Positions 49,140 to 58,186 of a stretch of 64,000 nucleotides of DNA are shown here, in pieces (the first letter of the stretch is position 1; every line of letters begins with the position of its first letter). The DNA comes from CAXBMB01 sp963976695 (GTDB lineage Bacteria > Pseudomonadota > Alphaproteobacteria > Kiloniellales > DSM-21159): positions 1-64,000 of the forward strand of contig CAXBMB010000014.1 of assembly GCA_963976695.1 (NCBI GenBank), written 5' to 3'. The translations under genes and the position numbers were made by a program. The notes under the pieces were generated by a model that was not told the DNA's origin, made no database searches, and saw nothing but the letters and a program-made list of their open reading frames with translations.

Positions 49140-50474
49140 CTAATCGGAATCGGGCGCCGACGCCTCGCCGGTCTCTTGCCCGCCGTCTTCCAGGCGAAGG
49201 GCCACCGACAGGGCGTGCGCCGTCAGACCCTCGGCCTTGGCCAGCTTGATCGCCGCCGGACCGATGGCGCGAAGGCTGGCGGCATCACAGCCAAGAAAGG
49301 ACGTGCGTTTCATGAAATCGAGCACATTGAGGCCCGAGGAAAAGCGCGCCGAACGCTCCGTCGGCAGGACATGGTTGGGGCCGGCCACATAGTCACCGAT
49401 CGCTTCAGGGGTGTTGCGGCCCAGAAAGATCGAGCCGGCGTGGCTGATTTTCGCCATCAAGGCGTCGGGATCGTCAACCGCCAGTTCCAGATGCTCCGGG
49501 GCGATGGCGTCAACCAGCGCCGGGGCCTCGGCCAGGTCCTGGACCTGGATGATCGCCCCATGGCTCTGCCAACTGGCGCGGGCGATCTCAGCGCGCGACA
49601 AGCTTTGCAGGTGAACCTCGACGGCGCGGGCCACCGCCGTGCCGAAAGCCCCGTCGTCGGTGATCAGAATCGATTGAGAGGAGGCGTCGTGCTCGGCCTG
49701 GCTGAGCAGGTCGGCGGCCACCCAGACCGGGTTGTTCCGCTTGTCAGCCACCACCAGGATTTCCGAGGGTCCGGCGATCATGTCGATGCCCACCCGGCCA
49801 AAGACCTGGCGCTTGGCCATGGCGACGAAGGCGTTGCCGGGGCCGGTAATCTTGTCCACCGGCGCGATGCTGGCGGTGCCATAGGCCAAGGCCGCCACCG
49901 CCTGGGCTCCGCCGATTCGATAAACCTCGCTCACCCCGCAAATCGACAGCGCCGCCAGCACCAGCGGATTGGTCTTGCCCTCGGGGGTCGGCGTGGTGAC
50001 GGCCAGCCGCTTCACCCCGGCCACCTGGGCCGGGATAACGTTCATCAGCACCGAGGAGGGATAGGACGCCGTGCCGCCGGGAACATAAAGTCCGACCGCG
50101 CTCAGCGGCGTCCAGCGCGCGCCCAGGCGCACCCCGGCGGCGTCGCGATAGTCCTGATTTTCCGGCATCTGCTTTTCGTGGTAGGCCCGGATCCGATCGC
50201 TGGCCAGCCGCAGGGCGGCCAGGGTTTCCGGATCGCAGGCTGATTCCGCAGCGGCCAATTCCTCGGCGGAAACCCGCAGGGTCGCACTGCTCAGTTCAAG
50301 CCGGTCGAAGCGGGCGGTATAGTCCAGCAGGGCGGCGTCGCCCTGTTTGCGCACCGCCTGAATGATTTCAGCGACCACGCTTTCCACATCCGCCACATCG
50401 TCGCGCTTGCCGTCCAGGAAGTTGGCAAAACGGCGCGCGAAATCGACGTCCTGGCTGTTGAGGTTAAGTGGCAT
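49140..50474 (-). CDS. hisD: Histidinol dehydrogenase
   Basis: A 444-residue zinc and NAD enzyme that performs the last two steps of histidine synthesis, histidinol to histidine. Motifs include YVPGGTASYPSSVLMNVIPA, then GGAQAVAALAYGTASIAPVD, then GPSEILVVADKRNNP, AEHDASSQSILIT and HAGSIFLGRNTPEA, with GPNHVLPT near the end. Its start overlaps the hisG stop by 11 bases, so the two are translationally coupled. Confidence 0.97.
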   Translation of the reverse strand: MPLNLNSQDVDFARRFANFLDGKRDDVADVESVVAEIIQAVRKQGDAALLDYTARFDRLELSSATLRVSAEELAAAESACDPETLAALRLASDRIRAYHEKQMPENQDYRDAAGVRLGARWTPLSAVGLYVPGGTASYPSSVLMNVIPAQVAGVKRLAVTTPTPEGKTNPLVLAALSICGVSEVYRIGGAQAVAALAYGTASIAPVDKITGPGNAFVAMAKRQVFGRVGIDMIAGPSEILVVADKRNNPVWVAADLLSQAEHDASSQSILITDDGAFGTAVARAVEVHLQSLSRAEIARASWQSHGAIIQVQDLAEAPALVDAIAPEHLELAVDDPDALMAKISHAGSIFLGRNTPEAIGDYVAGPNHVLPTERSARFSSGLNVLDFMKRTSFLGCDAASLRAIGPAAIKLAKAEGLTAHALSVALRLEDGGQETGEASAPDSD

Positions 50475-51141
50475 CTGCGACCTCCTGGAAACTTTCGATC
50501 CAACCGTTAACGTCTTCGGGACGGGTTTTCAGCGCCGCCCGGTTCACAATCAAGCGGGAGGTAATGTGGGCGATATGCTCGATCTCCACCAGATCGTTGG
50601 CCTGCAGGGTGGCGCCGGAAGACACCAAATCCACGATCCGCCGACACAGCCCCAGCAGCGGCGCCAACTCCATCGCGCCGTTCAGCTTGATGCATTCGGC
50701 CTGCACGCCCCGCGCGGCAAAGTGCTTTTGCGTGACGTTGGGATATTTGGTCGCCACCCGGACGTGGCTCCAGCGCGACGGGTCGTCTTGCTCCACCAGG
50801 GCCCGTGGCTCGGCCACCGCGATCCGGCAGTAGCCGATCTTCAGATCGACCGGCGCATAGATCTCCGGGTAGTCGAACTCCATCAGCACATCGTTGCCGG
50901 CAACCCCGATATGAGCGGCGCCGAAGGCCACGAAGGTCGCCACGTCGAAGGAGCGCACGCGCACAATCTCCAACCCCGCATGATTGGTCTTGAAGCGCAA
51001 CTGACGGGCGGCCGGATCATGAAAGGAGGCCTCGGGCTCGATACCGGCTTGCTTCAACAGGGGCAGCAGTTCTTTTAGGATACGGCCCTTCGGCAGAGCC
51101 AGAACCAAGGGCTGCGTCTGGACGGGGGTTGTCTGGGGCAC
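50464..51141 (-). CDS. hisG: ATP phosphoribosyltransferase, short (HisG-S) form
   Basis: A 225-residue enzyme for the first committed step of histidine synthesis, joining ATP and PRPP. LALPKGRILKELLPLLKQAG is the N-terminal signature and DLVSSGATLQANDLVEIEHI contains the PRPP loop. The short form lacks the C-terminal ACT-like regulatory domain and needs HisZ as partner; hisZ is not in the window. Same operon as hisD. Confidence 0.96.
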   Translation of the reverse strand: MPQTTPVQTQPLVLALPKGRILKELLPLLKQAGIEPEASFHDPAARQLRFKTNHAGLEIVRVRSFDVATFVAFGAAHIGVAGNDVLMEFDYPEIYAPVDLKIGYCRIAVAEPRALVEQDDPSRWSHVRVATKYPNVTQKHFAARGVQAECIKLNGAMELAPLLGLCRRIVDLVSSGATLQANDLVEIEHIAHITSRLIVNRAALKTRPEDVNGWIESFQEVADAT

Positions 51142-51458
51142 GAGAAGTGTTCTCCGGGCGGCAAAAGCAGCGACAAAAAGCTGGTGCGGCAGGGTTTAGC
51201 CTGCCTGTGGCCCGGGGTCCAGAGCGCGGGTGCGATCGCCCGAACCACCGCCAAGGCCGATCCGCCGGCCAGCCCCATCGCCCAACGCCTTGCAAAGCGG
51301 CGTATTTCCGCAGGTTTTCCTCGGTCAAAGGAAGGTTTCAGTCCCGAAAAGACCTCCGGGGAAAGAAGGCAGCCTTGCGAATTTTGAGGGGGTTGGCCCC
51401 CGCGGTCCGCCGATCCGGCGGCCAGCGGTCCGGCCGGTGCGGGAAATTATCCGCCGGA
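51142..51458. other. 317-base gap upstream of hisG
   Basis: It holds the probable hisG promoter. A minus-strand frame (51017-51328) starts MTEENLRKYAALQGVGRW but soon becomes Arg/Pro-rich and overlaps hisG, so I do not call it. There is no run of histidine codons to suggest classical his attenuation. Confidence 0.4.
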
Positions 51459-52079
51459 TTACTGTCGGTCGGCGCTGGCGTCGCCGGGCAGGTCGTCCCC
51501 AGCCGGAACGTCCTGGGGGTGCTGGGGGCGCGACCAGGTTGGCCAAGGCTCGCCCAGGTCTTCCAAGCGACAGCGCAGGCCGGAGATTTCCAGACGCAGG
51601 GCGCAGTTGTTGGAAAAATAGAAGGTGATGCGGTCACGCTCGGTGGCGACGGTCAGTAGATTCAGCATCAACGGCGCGCCGCCGGGCGCGAACCCCTTGC
51701 GGGAGACGCTTTTTACCTTGTCGATGCTGACGCCGCAGTTGACGCGAAAATAGACTTCCTTGGCCTCCACATCCTCAAAACTGGCATCGCCCGGCCGAGC
51801 ATCGCCACAGTCGCCGTCATGGTCTTGATCGTGGTCGCCGTCGCCGTGATGGTCGTGGTCAGGGTCGCCGTCATGGTCAGGGTCATGGTCGCCAAGGCCC
51901 TCCATCTTTTCCGGGGCCCGTTCCCACATAAAGCGGTTGGCCACCAGGACGAAGCGCTTATCCGCCTCCAGGAAAATCATTTCATTGCTGGGAATAATGG
52001 CATCCTGCAAGCAGGACGCGACAACATCCATGTCCCCCAGATCTTTTGCCCGCAACTTCAGCGGCCGCTGTTCGGCCAT
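51459..52079 (-). CDS. DUF2948 family protein with Asp/His-rich insertion
   Basis: A 206-residue member of an alphaproteobacterial family of unknown function located between murA and the his genes. Family motifs are LKLRAKDLGDMDVVASCLQD, then FVLVANRFMWE, VYFRVNCGVSIDKV and NLLTVATERDRITFYF. Residues 63-92 are an insertion made of repeated Asp and His (seven His, more than a dozen Asp) that looks metal-binding or simply repeat-expanded. The ATG at 52079 has AGAGG 9 bases upstream; an ATG at 52088 is possible. Confidence 0.9.
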   Translation of the reverse strand: MAEQRPLKLRAKDLGDMDVVASCLQDAIIPSNEMIFLEADKRFVLVANRFMWERAPEKMEGLGDHDPDHDGDPDHDHHGDGDHDQDHDGDCGDARPGDASFEDVEAKEVYFRVNCGVSIDKVKSVSRKGFAPGGAPLMLNLLTVATERDRITFYFSNNCALRLEISGLRCRLEDLGEPWPTWSRPQHPQDVPAGDDLPGDASADRQ

Positions 52080-52187
52080 CCCATTCATCCTCTTAACGTC
52101 CCCGTCGCGGAAATCTCTTGTCAACGAACCGGCTCTGCGCCCCGTCCCCGGTCGGGCGGCGACGCAAATTCACCAGACTGGAAGCGC

Positions 52188-52230
52188 CCGACGCCGCTTT
52201 CTCCGTCAAACCCGACTCTCGAGTCGGATC
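52188..52230. repeat. Degenerate dispersed-repeat copy between murA and DUF2948
   Basis: CGACGCCGCTTTCTCCGTC is followed by a GACTCTCGAGTC palindrome and GGATCGACGGCG. The left part matches the family core in the minus orientation. The 265-base gap holds no gene. Confidence 0.45.
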
Positions 52231-52344
52231 GACGGCGTCCAACCAAAACAATTAGAGCAATCGCCGGTGAATTGGTACCCCAAACCGGACAATCCGCCCC
52301 CATCGACAAATCGCAAAGGCCGGGTCCGGCGGGGAGAATTGCCG

Positions 52345-53640
52345 CTATTCGCCGCCGCCCGACACGCGCTTGACGTCGGCGCCGCAGGCCGCCAGCTTAT
52401 CCTCGATACGCTCGTATCCCCGGTCCAGGTGATAGACCCGGTTGAGCACGGTTTCGCCTTCGGCGGCCAAGCCCGCCAGCACCAGACTAACCGATGCGCG
52501 CAGGTCGGTGGCCATCACCGGCGCGCCGGTCAGGCCGTCGCGCCCCCGCACCAGGGCGGACGCGCCATGAACCGTAATATCGGCCCCCATGCGGGTCAGT
52601 TCGGGCACGTGCATGAAGCGGTTCTCAAAAATCGTCTCGGTAATCATCGAGGCGCCCTCGGCCTGGGTCATCAGCGCCATATACTGGGCCTGCAGGTCGG
52701 TGGGAAAGCCCGGGTAGGCCTCGGTCATGACATCGACCCCGCGCAGCCGGCCATTGGCCCGCCGCACCCGCATGCCCCGGTTGGTTTCGGTAATCTCCAC
52801 GCCGGCCTTTGTCAGCACCTTGCTAACCGCCTCCAGGCAGTCGGCGCGCGCGCCGACCAACTGCAGGTCGCCATCGGTGATGGCGGCGGCCATGGCAAAG
52901 GTGCCCGCTTCAATGCGATCGGCCACCACCTTGTGGTGAGCGCCGTGCAGGCGGCTTTTGCCCCGGACGGTGATGGTGCTGGTGCCGGCGCCGTCAATCT
53001 GCGCGCCCATCGCCTTGAGACAGTTGGCCAGGTCGATGATTTCCGGCTCCCGCGCCACATTGACCAGACGGCTCTCGCCTTCGGCCAGGCAGGCCGCCAT
53101 CAGGATGTTTTCCGTTGCCCCGACCGACACCTTGGGAAACAGCACCTCGTTGCCCTTGAGCCCGTGCGGGGCGGCGGCGTGGACATAGCCGTCGTTCAAC
53201 GAGATGGTCGCGCCCAGCGCCTCCAGACCGTTCAGATGCAGATCCACCGGACGCGACCCGATGGCGCAGCCGCCGGGCAGCGACACCTCGGCATGGCCCT
53301 CGCGCGCCACCAAGGGTCCCAGCACCAAAATAGAAGCCCGCATTTTGCGCACCAGGTCATAGGGCGCCAGGGTCGAGGTAATGGTTTTCGAGGTCAGTTC
53401 CAGCACCCGGCCATTATGGCCATCGGGCCCGCAGGACCCGTTGAGGTGCAGCTCGCTGCCATGCTGCACCAACAGTTTGGCCATGGTAGCGATGTCGGCG
53501 AGATGCGGCAGGTTGGACAGTTGCAACGTCTCATCGGTCAGCAGCGACGCGGCCATCAACGGCAAGGCGGCGTTCTTTGCCCCGCCCACCACAATGTCGC
53601 CCTTGAGGGGGTGGCCCCCGCGAATGATGATCTGATCCAT
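52345..53640 (-). CDS. murA: UDP-N-acetylglucosamine 1-carboxyvinyltransferase
   Basis: A 431-residue enzyme that transfers enolpyruvate from PEP to UDP-GlcNAc, the first committed step of peptidoglycan synthesis and the target of fosfomycin. Substrate-site KNAALPLMAASLLT and the PEP-binding Cys125 in PGGCAIGSRPVDLHL are present, so the enzyme should be fosfomycin-sensitive at this residue. The start is the ATG at 53640 (MDQIIIRGG). Its upstream frame is produced by a minisatellite and is not used. Confidence 0.96.
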   Translation of the reverse strand: MDQIIIRGGHPLKGDIVVGGAKNAALPLMAASLLTDETLQLSNLPHLADIATMAKLLVQHGSELHLNGSCGPDGHNGRVLELTSKTITSTLAPYDLVRKMRASILVLGPLVAREGHAEVSLPGGCAIGSRPVDLHLNGLEALGATISLNDGYVHAAAPHGLKGNEVLFPKVSVGATENILMAACLAEGESRLVNVAREPEIIDLANCLKAMGAQIDGAGTSTITVRGKSRLHGAHHKVVADRIEAGTFAMAAAITDGDLQLVGARADCLEAVSKVLTKAGVEITETNRGMRVRRANGRLRGVDVMTEAYPGFPTDLQAQYMALMTQAEGASMITETIFENRFMHVPELTRMGADITVHGASALVRGRDGLTGAPVMATDLRASVSLVLAGLAAEGETVLNRVYHLDRGYERIEDKLAACGADVKRVSGGGE

Positions 53641-53700
53641 CTCTTTACCCTGCGACCTGTCGTGCAGGCCTGTTGCTTTGCATGTTGATCCCGGCTCCCT

Positions 53701-53813
53701 TCCGCGATGGAAAGTCCACGGTGGAAAGTCCACGGTGGAAACGCCGCGACGGAGAATCCGCGATGGAAACTCCGCGATGAAAAAGTCCATGACGGAGAAT
53801 CCGCGATGGATGG
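53701..53813. repeat. 14-bp tandem repeat (eight units) upstream of murA
   Basis: Eight degenerate head-to-tail units of TCCGCGATGGAAAG, one of them 15 bases long, lie 60 bases before the murA start. Units differ at two to five positions. The array is non-coding in the direction of murA transcription. Confidence 0.85.
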
Positions 53814-53865
53814 TGCCCTCTGCCGTTCCCGGCCAATCCCGACTCCGCCCGGCGCGCCGGAGACG

Positions 53866-53910
53866 GCGTTACCGTCGGCCACGTTACCTTCGTCCGCGTT
53901 ACCGTCCTCC
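53866..53910. repeat. 15-bp tandem repeat (three units)
   Basis: Three adjacent 15-base units, GCGTTACCGTCGGCC, ACGTTACCTTCGTCC and GCGTTACCGTCCTCC, lie between the 14-bp array and the end of the small gene at 53970. Confidence 0.8.
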
Positions 53911-53969
53911 GCGCCACCACCTTTGGCGACCCGGCCGAATTTCGGCGCCTGCGGTCTTTGGGGCGCGCT

Positions 53970-54158
53970 TCAGGGCTCGCCCCTTTCGCGCGCTTGCGAC
54001 TTGCGCCGCCGCAGATTGGCGCGCAGGGCGTCCGCCAATCGGGCGTCGCGATCGCGCGGCTTGTCCGCTTGCCGATCCCGGGTTTGCTCCCGGGTCCGCT
54101 CCTCTTTCTTCGCGGCCCCTGCGGCAGCGGCCGTCGAGGTGGGCTGGGACTCTGTCAT
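53970..54158 (-). CDS. Small basic conserved alphaproteobacterial protein
   Basis: A 62-residue protein with a charged, disordered first half (KKEERTREQTRDRQADKPRD) and the conserved ending DARLADALRANLRRRKSQAR. Short proteins with this ALRANLRRRKxQAR ending lie upstream of murA in many Alphaproteobacteria. Function unknown; the Arg-rich tail suggests nucleic-acid or ribosome contact. The ATG at 54158 is used; longer upstream frames lack conservation-like features. Confidence 0.72.
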   Translation of the reverse strand: MTESQPTSTAAAAGAAKKEERTREQTRDRQADKPRDRDARLADALRANLRRRKSQARERGEP

Positions 54159-54747
54159 GGGCGATCTCGGAGATGAAACGGCGGCGCGCACTGAAGGCCG
54201 GCGGGAAAAGGCGAAGGCCGAAGGTGACGGATGATTGTGGCGAGCAGAAGACAGCAGAAAAGCGGCAGAACGGCGTTCTTGCAAGGGCGAATTTCCCACC
54301 GCTTCGGCCCGCCCGGGAAATGATCTTGTTAAAGAAGGTCTTAGCCAACCAGATTCTCTTCCAGCCCGGCGCGATCAGATGCGAAGCGGCCGGAAAGCAG
54401 CCGGAAAAATTGCCAGGGCGGCGCTTTTGACCGATCTTAGCCTCGGTCTTCGCCCCGCCGGTTTGTTGGGTGGTTTTCTTGACCATCTTACAGCGCGGCG
54501 ACAAGGCGGCGACGGTCGCAAATCACCGGTCGCTGGGCGGGGCGGGGGCGGATTCAGCGGTCAAACGAAATCACCCTCCGATTCTGTTGACGCCGATCCG
54601 ACAGCGGGTCGTCATTTTTCTTTCAAATGGTCCTTGCCAAGCGCTTTCCTTGGTGGCATCTTCCGCCCCGCCCAAGAGGGGGCCTTACGGGCCTGTCACG
54701 AAGCTGCGGAATTGACCGGCTTCAAGGGCCGGCGGAAAGATGAGCAG
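54159..54747. other. 589-base intergenic region
   Basis: It lies between the small basic protein gene and tRNA-Thr. Open frames exist on both strands but none has a ribosome-binding site with recognisable protein character. No hairpin followed by a T-run was seen. Confidence 0.4.
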
Positions 54748-54822
54748 GCTGTCGTAGCTCAGGGGTAGAGCACCCCCTTGGTAAGGGGGAGGCCCGGGGT
54801 TCAATTCCCCGCGACAGCACCA
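54748..54822 (+). tRNA. tRNA-Thr (GGT)
   Basis: A 75-base cloverleaf. Acceptor stem GCTGTCG with CGACAGC, discriminator A and encoded CCA. D arm GCTCAGGGGTAGAGC, anticodon stem CCCCC/GGGGG with loop TTGGTAA (anticodon GGT), T arm CCGGGGTTCAATTCCCCG. Both strands of the surrounding DNA are otherwise free of genes. Confidence 0.96.
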
Positions 54823-54965
54823 TCTTTCGCAAACATTTTTCAAACAGTTACCGATTTCGTCTTTCCGGCCCGATTCCGCCGGCGCCGATAAAGTAAGGCC
54901 GTTGCGGACAGCCGTCCCAAATCAAACTCCCGCGACTATGATCGGCGGAGAAAAAGGCGCCCGGT

Positions 54966-55493
54966 TCAGGACAAGTGCGCGCGGTTGTAGTCGATGGCGA
55001 CCAGCAATTTCTGGCAGCTTCCCTCGTCGTTCAGAAAGGGAAGAATAAGCCGACGGGCGCGCAAATAGGTCTTTTCAAAATTGTAGGCCGGGCCGTCATA
55101 GTATTGCGGACGGCACTGCTCGACGGCGTCCTTGAACTGGCTCAAGGACGGGTTGTCGCCCAGCCGCGCTTCGAACTGGGAAAGACGCGCGCCCTTTAGA
55201 TTGGCGCCGCGCGCGGCGATTATTTCCTCGCCGACGATCCGAAACTCAACATCCCCATCGGGCAGCACCTCAGCCAGGATGATATTGCTGGAAAAGGGCA
55301 GGAAATCTAGCGCATCCAGCGCCGAGACCAAAGGCAACTCCGCCCCCTGGCACAGCCGCAGCCAACGCTCATAAACCTGCTGCAACAGCGCAACCTCAAG
55401 ATGGGGGATATTCCACCCTACCGCGCCGCGCGCCCTGCGCCGTTGCTCGCCGTGCCGTTCAATCACCAACAGAACTCCAAAAGCCAATAGCAA
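54966..55493 (-). CDS. PAS_5-type (alphaproteobacterial PAS-like) protein
   Basis: A protein of up to 175 residues. It contains LRLCQGAELPLVSALDALDF, then FLPFSSNIILAEVLPDGDVEFRIVG (two motifs), then EEIIAARGANLKGARLSQFE and a closing ARRLILPFLNDEG. This is the pattern of a PAS-like family restricted mainly to Alphaproteobacteria, often regulatory and of unknown ligand. The start codon is unclear. The frame begins with TTG at 55493 and no ATG is found before the domain. Standing alone. Confidence 0.75.
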   Translation of the reverse strand: MLLAFGVLLVIERHGEQRRRARGAVGWNIPHLEVALLQQVYERWLRLCQGAELPLVSALDALDFLPFSSNIILAEVLPDGDVEFRIVGEEIIAARGANLKGARLSQFEARLGDNPSLSQFKDAVEQCRPQYYDGPAYNFEKTYLRARRLILPFLNDEGSCQKLLVAIDYNRAHLS

Positions 55494-55686
55494 TTACTTG
55501 GGGTGGCGATCGCAAAACAACAAGGGCTGCTTTCGCCCCTGCCGCCCGACTGAAAAGCTGCGTTGCCCCCCCGAGCCCGCCACTGATCCACCGGGGCTAA
55601 TTCAAGGCATCAATCAGAGCCTTTTCTTGCCGCGCCATTGCCGCCACAGATAGGCTGGCAACGCCGAAACCGACAGGTAAGATCCC

Positions 55687-55926
55687 ATGCGCCCTGCTCC
55701 CCCCTCGCCGCCGCCGCGCCCGCCGAAGCTTCTTCTGCGCTACGCCTTAATGATGGCGGTGGTCTATGGCCTGACCTATCTGGCACTGGACCTCTACTTT
55801 GCCACCGAGACACAATACCGCAGCTTGAGAGCGGATCTGCCCTGGATTATTTTGGCGGTCTACGCGGTATCGGTGGCGCGGCGCTATTTCTTTGGCCGCA
55901 AACAAACCGGGGAAAACAACGAGTGA
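55687..55926 (+). CDS. Small two-TM membrane protein
   Basis: A 79-residue protein with a Pro-rich start (RPAPPSPPPRPPK) and two hydrophobic helices at about residues 17-37 and 50-66, ending in a basic tail FFGRKQTGENNE. No known family. The positive residues before helix 1 and after helix 2 predict both ends in the cytoplasm. Confidence 0.6.
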   Translation: MRPAPPSPPPRPPKLLLRYALMMAVVYGLTYLALDLYFATETQYRSLRADLPWIILAVYAVSVARRYFFGRKQTGENNE

Positions 55927-55987
55927 TCGGCCGCGCCCGACCGACGCGCCCGCCGCTGGCAGCATGGCCGAACAATCCCCGGATCAC

Positions 55988-56497
55988 TCACGAAGCCAAG
56001 TAAATCTGGTAGGAAAAGCTGCCGGGCCGACAGGCCGCCGTCGGCGAACGCGCGCCGGTCGATTGGGTCGCCGGCTGGTCAAGCGACCAGGTCTGCCCGT
56101 TCAAGGTTTGGCAGCGCGCCCGGAAACGATAGGCCTGCAACCAGGGATAAAGCTCTTCGATCAACCCGCTGGTGCGGTAGTTCAGGGCGACCACCTGCGC
56201 CTTGTAGTTTTCCGTTAACGTCAACTGGCCGATAAGCTGGTCGTCAACGACCACGTCTTGCGTTCGGCTTTCCGGCTTTGGCGCGGAAACACACCCGCCG
56301 AGCGCCAACAGCGTCAGCAGCGCGGCGAACAGATAGACCGGTCGCCTCAACGGCTTGCGGCGCCAGCTCCCCGCCGTCGCCGGCCAACCCGAACGTCCCG
56401 AGGCTCCAGTGACCGGCCTGCGCGGAAGCGGTCGGTGGCGATTGATGATCGACGTCATTTCCATCTGTCCCAAGATAGCCGTCAGGCGTGGCGCCAC
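55988..56497 (-). CDS. Putative lipoprotein
   Basis: A 169-residue protein with a long basic N-terminal region, then a hydrophobic segment ending in a lipobox LLALGGC (Cys69). If translation begins at one of the later codons the signal peptide would be more normal; ATGs occur only at residues 1, 12 and 14. The mature part (VVVDDQLIGQLTLTENYKAQ, YRTSGLIEELYPWLQAY) is not assigned to a family. Likely anchored to a membrane face of the periplasm. Confidence 0.6.
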   Translation of the reverse strand: MAPRLTAILGQMEMTSIINRHRPLPRRPVTGASGRSGWPATAGSWRRKPLRRPVYLFAALLTLLALGGCVSAPKPESRTQDVVVDDQLIGQLTLTENYKAQVVALNYRTSGLIEELYPWLQAYRFRARCQTLNGQTWSLDQPATQSTGARSPTAACRPGSFSYQIYLAS

Positions 56498-56695
56498 CCC
56501 GCCCGCTCGCGGCGGAGCCGGTCCAAAGCAACCGATGACGGGATTCCGTCTAGCCGGTAAAGCCGTCGCTTCTCAACCTCTTCGAGGCGACGTCGTGACC
56601 GGGTCGACGCGCGGCGCGCTGCTTTCCAGCTGGCTCACCCGCGCCGATGCTGATCCAGCTTATCCAATCTTTAGAACCAACCTGTTATCAGGTTG

Positions 56696-57793
56696 TTAAG
56701 CTTGGGTTTTGTGTTGATTTTGTCTCAAAGTGGATTCCACGTGAGAGTCGAATCGGTCTTCGAAGCGCCGACTGATTTCAGCCAGACAGGCAAAGGGTGA
56801 ATCATCGCCACGGAGGGTCGGCACGGTAATTTTCCCCGCCCCCCAGCTGCCAAACCGACCCAGCAGGGCCTCTTCCAGCCAGTGCTGCGCCTGCGCCAAA
56901 CGACGCGCGGCCAAGCGATGGCCAATCAGGGGTTGACCAGCCAGCGAGTGACCTGCCACGGGTGGATCTGCTAGGGGCCGGTTCGCACGCCCAGGGTCTG
57001 GATGGTCCGCCGCCGCCCGGGCGCTGCTGACCGCCGCCCGGTTTTCCTTTAGCCAGGCAAAATGGCCTTCCAACCGCTGGATCAAATCGGCCAACCCCGC
57101 ACGGCTTTCAGCGGAAACCGCCAGCGCCGGCACCTTCCAGTCGTCCGGCTGCCGCGCCAGTGACAGCGCGCCCTTGAGATCGTTCAGCGCCCGTCGCGCC
57201 ACCTCACCCATGTCGGCTTTGGTAACCACCGCCAGGTCCGGAATTTCCACAATGCCCGCCTTCATGAACTGAAGCGCGTCGCCGCTGCCGGGCTGAACGC
57301 AGAAAACCACCGTGTCGGCGACTTGCGCCACATCGGTTTCCGACTGTCCGACCCCCACCGTCTCGATCAGCACCACATCGTAAAGCGCGCGCATCAGAAC
57401 CATTGCGCCGACCGTAATATCCGCCAAACCGCCCAAGCGGTCGCGCGCCGCCATGGAGCGAATAAAAAGCTGCCCGTCCTCCGGGTCGCTGAGCAGCCGA
57501 ACCCGGTCGCCGAGCAGGGCGCCGCCCGACCGCTTCGAGGATGGGTCGACGGTAATCACCGCAACCGAACGTCCCGCCTGCCGCAAGGCCGAAATCAACG
57601 CGCCGGTTAAGGTCGATTTGCCCACCCCGGGCGGTCCGGTGATGCCGATCACCTGGCCCCGCGGCGCCCGATAGGCCGCAGCCAGAAGCGCCAAGCTGTC
57701 GGGGGCTTCCGGGGCCATTTCCAGGCAAGCCAAGGCGCGGGCCAGCGCGGCCTTGCCGCCCGCCTTGAGGCGGTCAAAGGAGATGTCGGACAT
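56696..57793 (-). CDS. meaB: MeaB/ArgK-family P-loop GTPase (methylmalonyl-CoA mutase chaperone)
   Basis: A 365-residue G3E-type GTPase that protects and reloads B12-dependent acyl-CoA mutases. Motifs: Walker A GITGPPGVGKSTLTGAL, VDPSSKRSGGALLGDRVRL, the switch IETVGVGQSE and base-recognition VTKADMGE. An Ala/Pro-rich repeat-like insertion (ADPPVAGHSLAGQPLIGHRL) lies near the C-terminal dimerisation region. The ATG at 57793 is used. The mutase itself is not in the window. Confidence 0.92.
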   Translation of the reverse strand: MSDISFDRLKAGGKAALARALACLEMAPEAPDSLALLAAAYRAPRGQVIGITGPPGVGKSTLTGALISALRQAGRSVAVITVDPSSKRSGGALLGDRVRLLSDPEDGQLFIRSMAARDRLGGLADITVGAMVLMRALYDVVLIETVGVGQSETDVAQVADTVVFCVQPGSGDALQFMKAGIVEIPDLAVVTKADMGEVARRALNDLKGALSLARQPDDWKVPALAVSAESRAGLADLIQRLEGHFAWLKENRAAVSSARAAADHPDPGRANRPLADPPVAGHSLAGQPLIGHRLAARRLAQAQHWLEEALLGRFGSWGAGKITVPTLRGDDSPFACLAEISRRFEDRFDSHVESTLRQNQHKTQA

Positions 57794-58157
57794 GGCGGCG
57801 GGTTCCACTGAACAAGGGGGCGAAAAGCAAGCAACCGAGGAGTCGGAAAGCCGAAGAGTGGCAGAGCCGCCGCGCCCCTGCAAGTAAGCTGACGTTCCTC
57901 AACCACGCCGCCCGCACGCCGCACGCCGCGCGCAGATCCGCCCCCGCACGCAACGGGCCCCCGCAGGCAACAGGATCGCATCTTCGGGCCCCGGAACGCG
58001 CCGGAGCATCAATAGATTCCCGAAGTATCTAACTTTGAATCATTTAACATTAAGCAACCATACATAGTAAATCATGAGTTCACACAAAACGAATCCAGAG
58101 AATATATATAATTCAATCTATTTAATATTTGATAAAATCCAATCATTACCCGTAACA
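57794..58157. other. Intergenic region with a sharp drop in GC
   Basis: The meaB-proximal half is GC-rich with short direct repeats (CGCACGC). From 58015 to 58157 the sequence becomes strongly AT-rich, unlike nearly all other DNA in the window. No gene seen. It probably carries the regulatory region of the solute-binding-protein gene, perhaps a site for a nucleoid-associated protein. Confidence 0.5.
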
Positions 58158-58159
58158 TT

Positions 58160-58186
58160 TTGTAAAAATTTTGGGTAGGATATAAT
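58160..58186 (+). promoter_or_regulatory. Predicted promoter directly against the 58187 gene
   Basis: TATAAT (58181-58186) is a perfect -10 match. TTGTAA at 58160-58165 could be the -35 with a short 15-base spacer. The -10 touches the TTG codon used as start, so either the transcript is nearly leaderless or translation begins at a later TTG or CTG before the signal peptide. Confidence 0.5.

Noticed and set aside
51017..51328. Minus-strand open frame starting MTEENLRKYAALQ
   Set aside because: It overlaps hisG, becomes Arg/Pro-rich and has no family resemblance. It is not a his leader peptide because it lacks a run of histidine codons.
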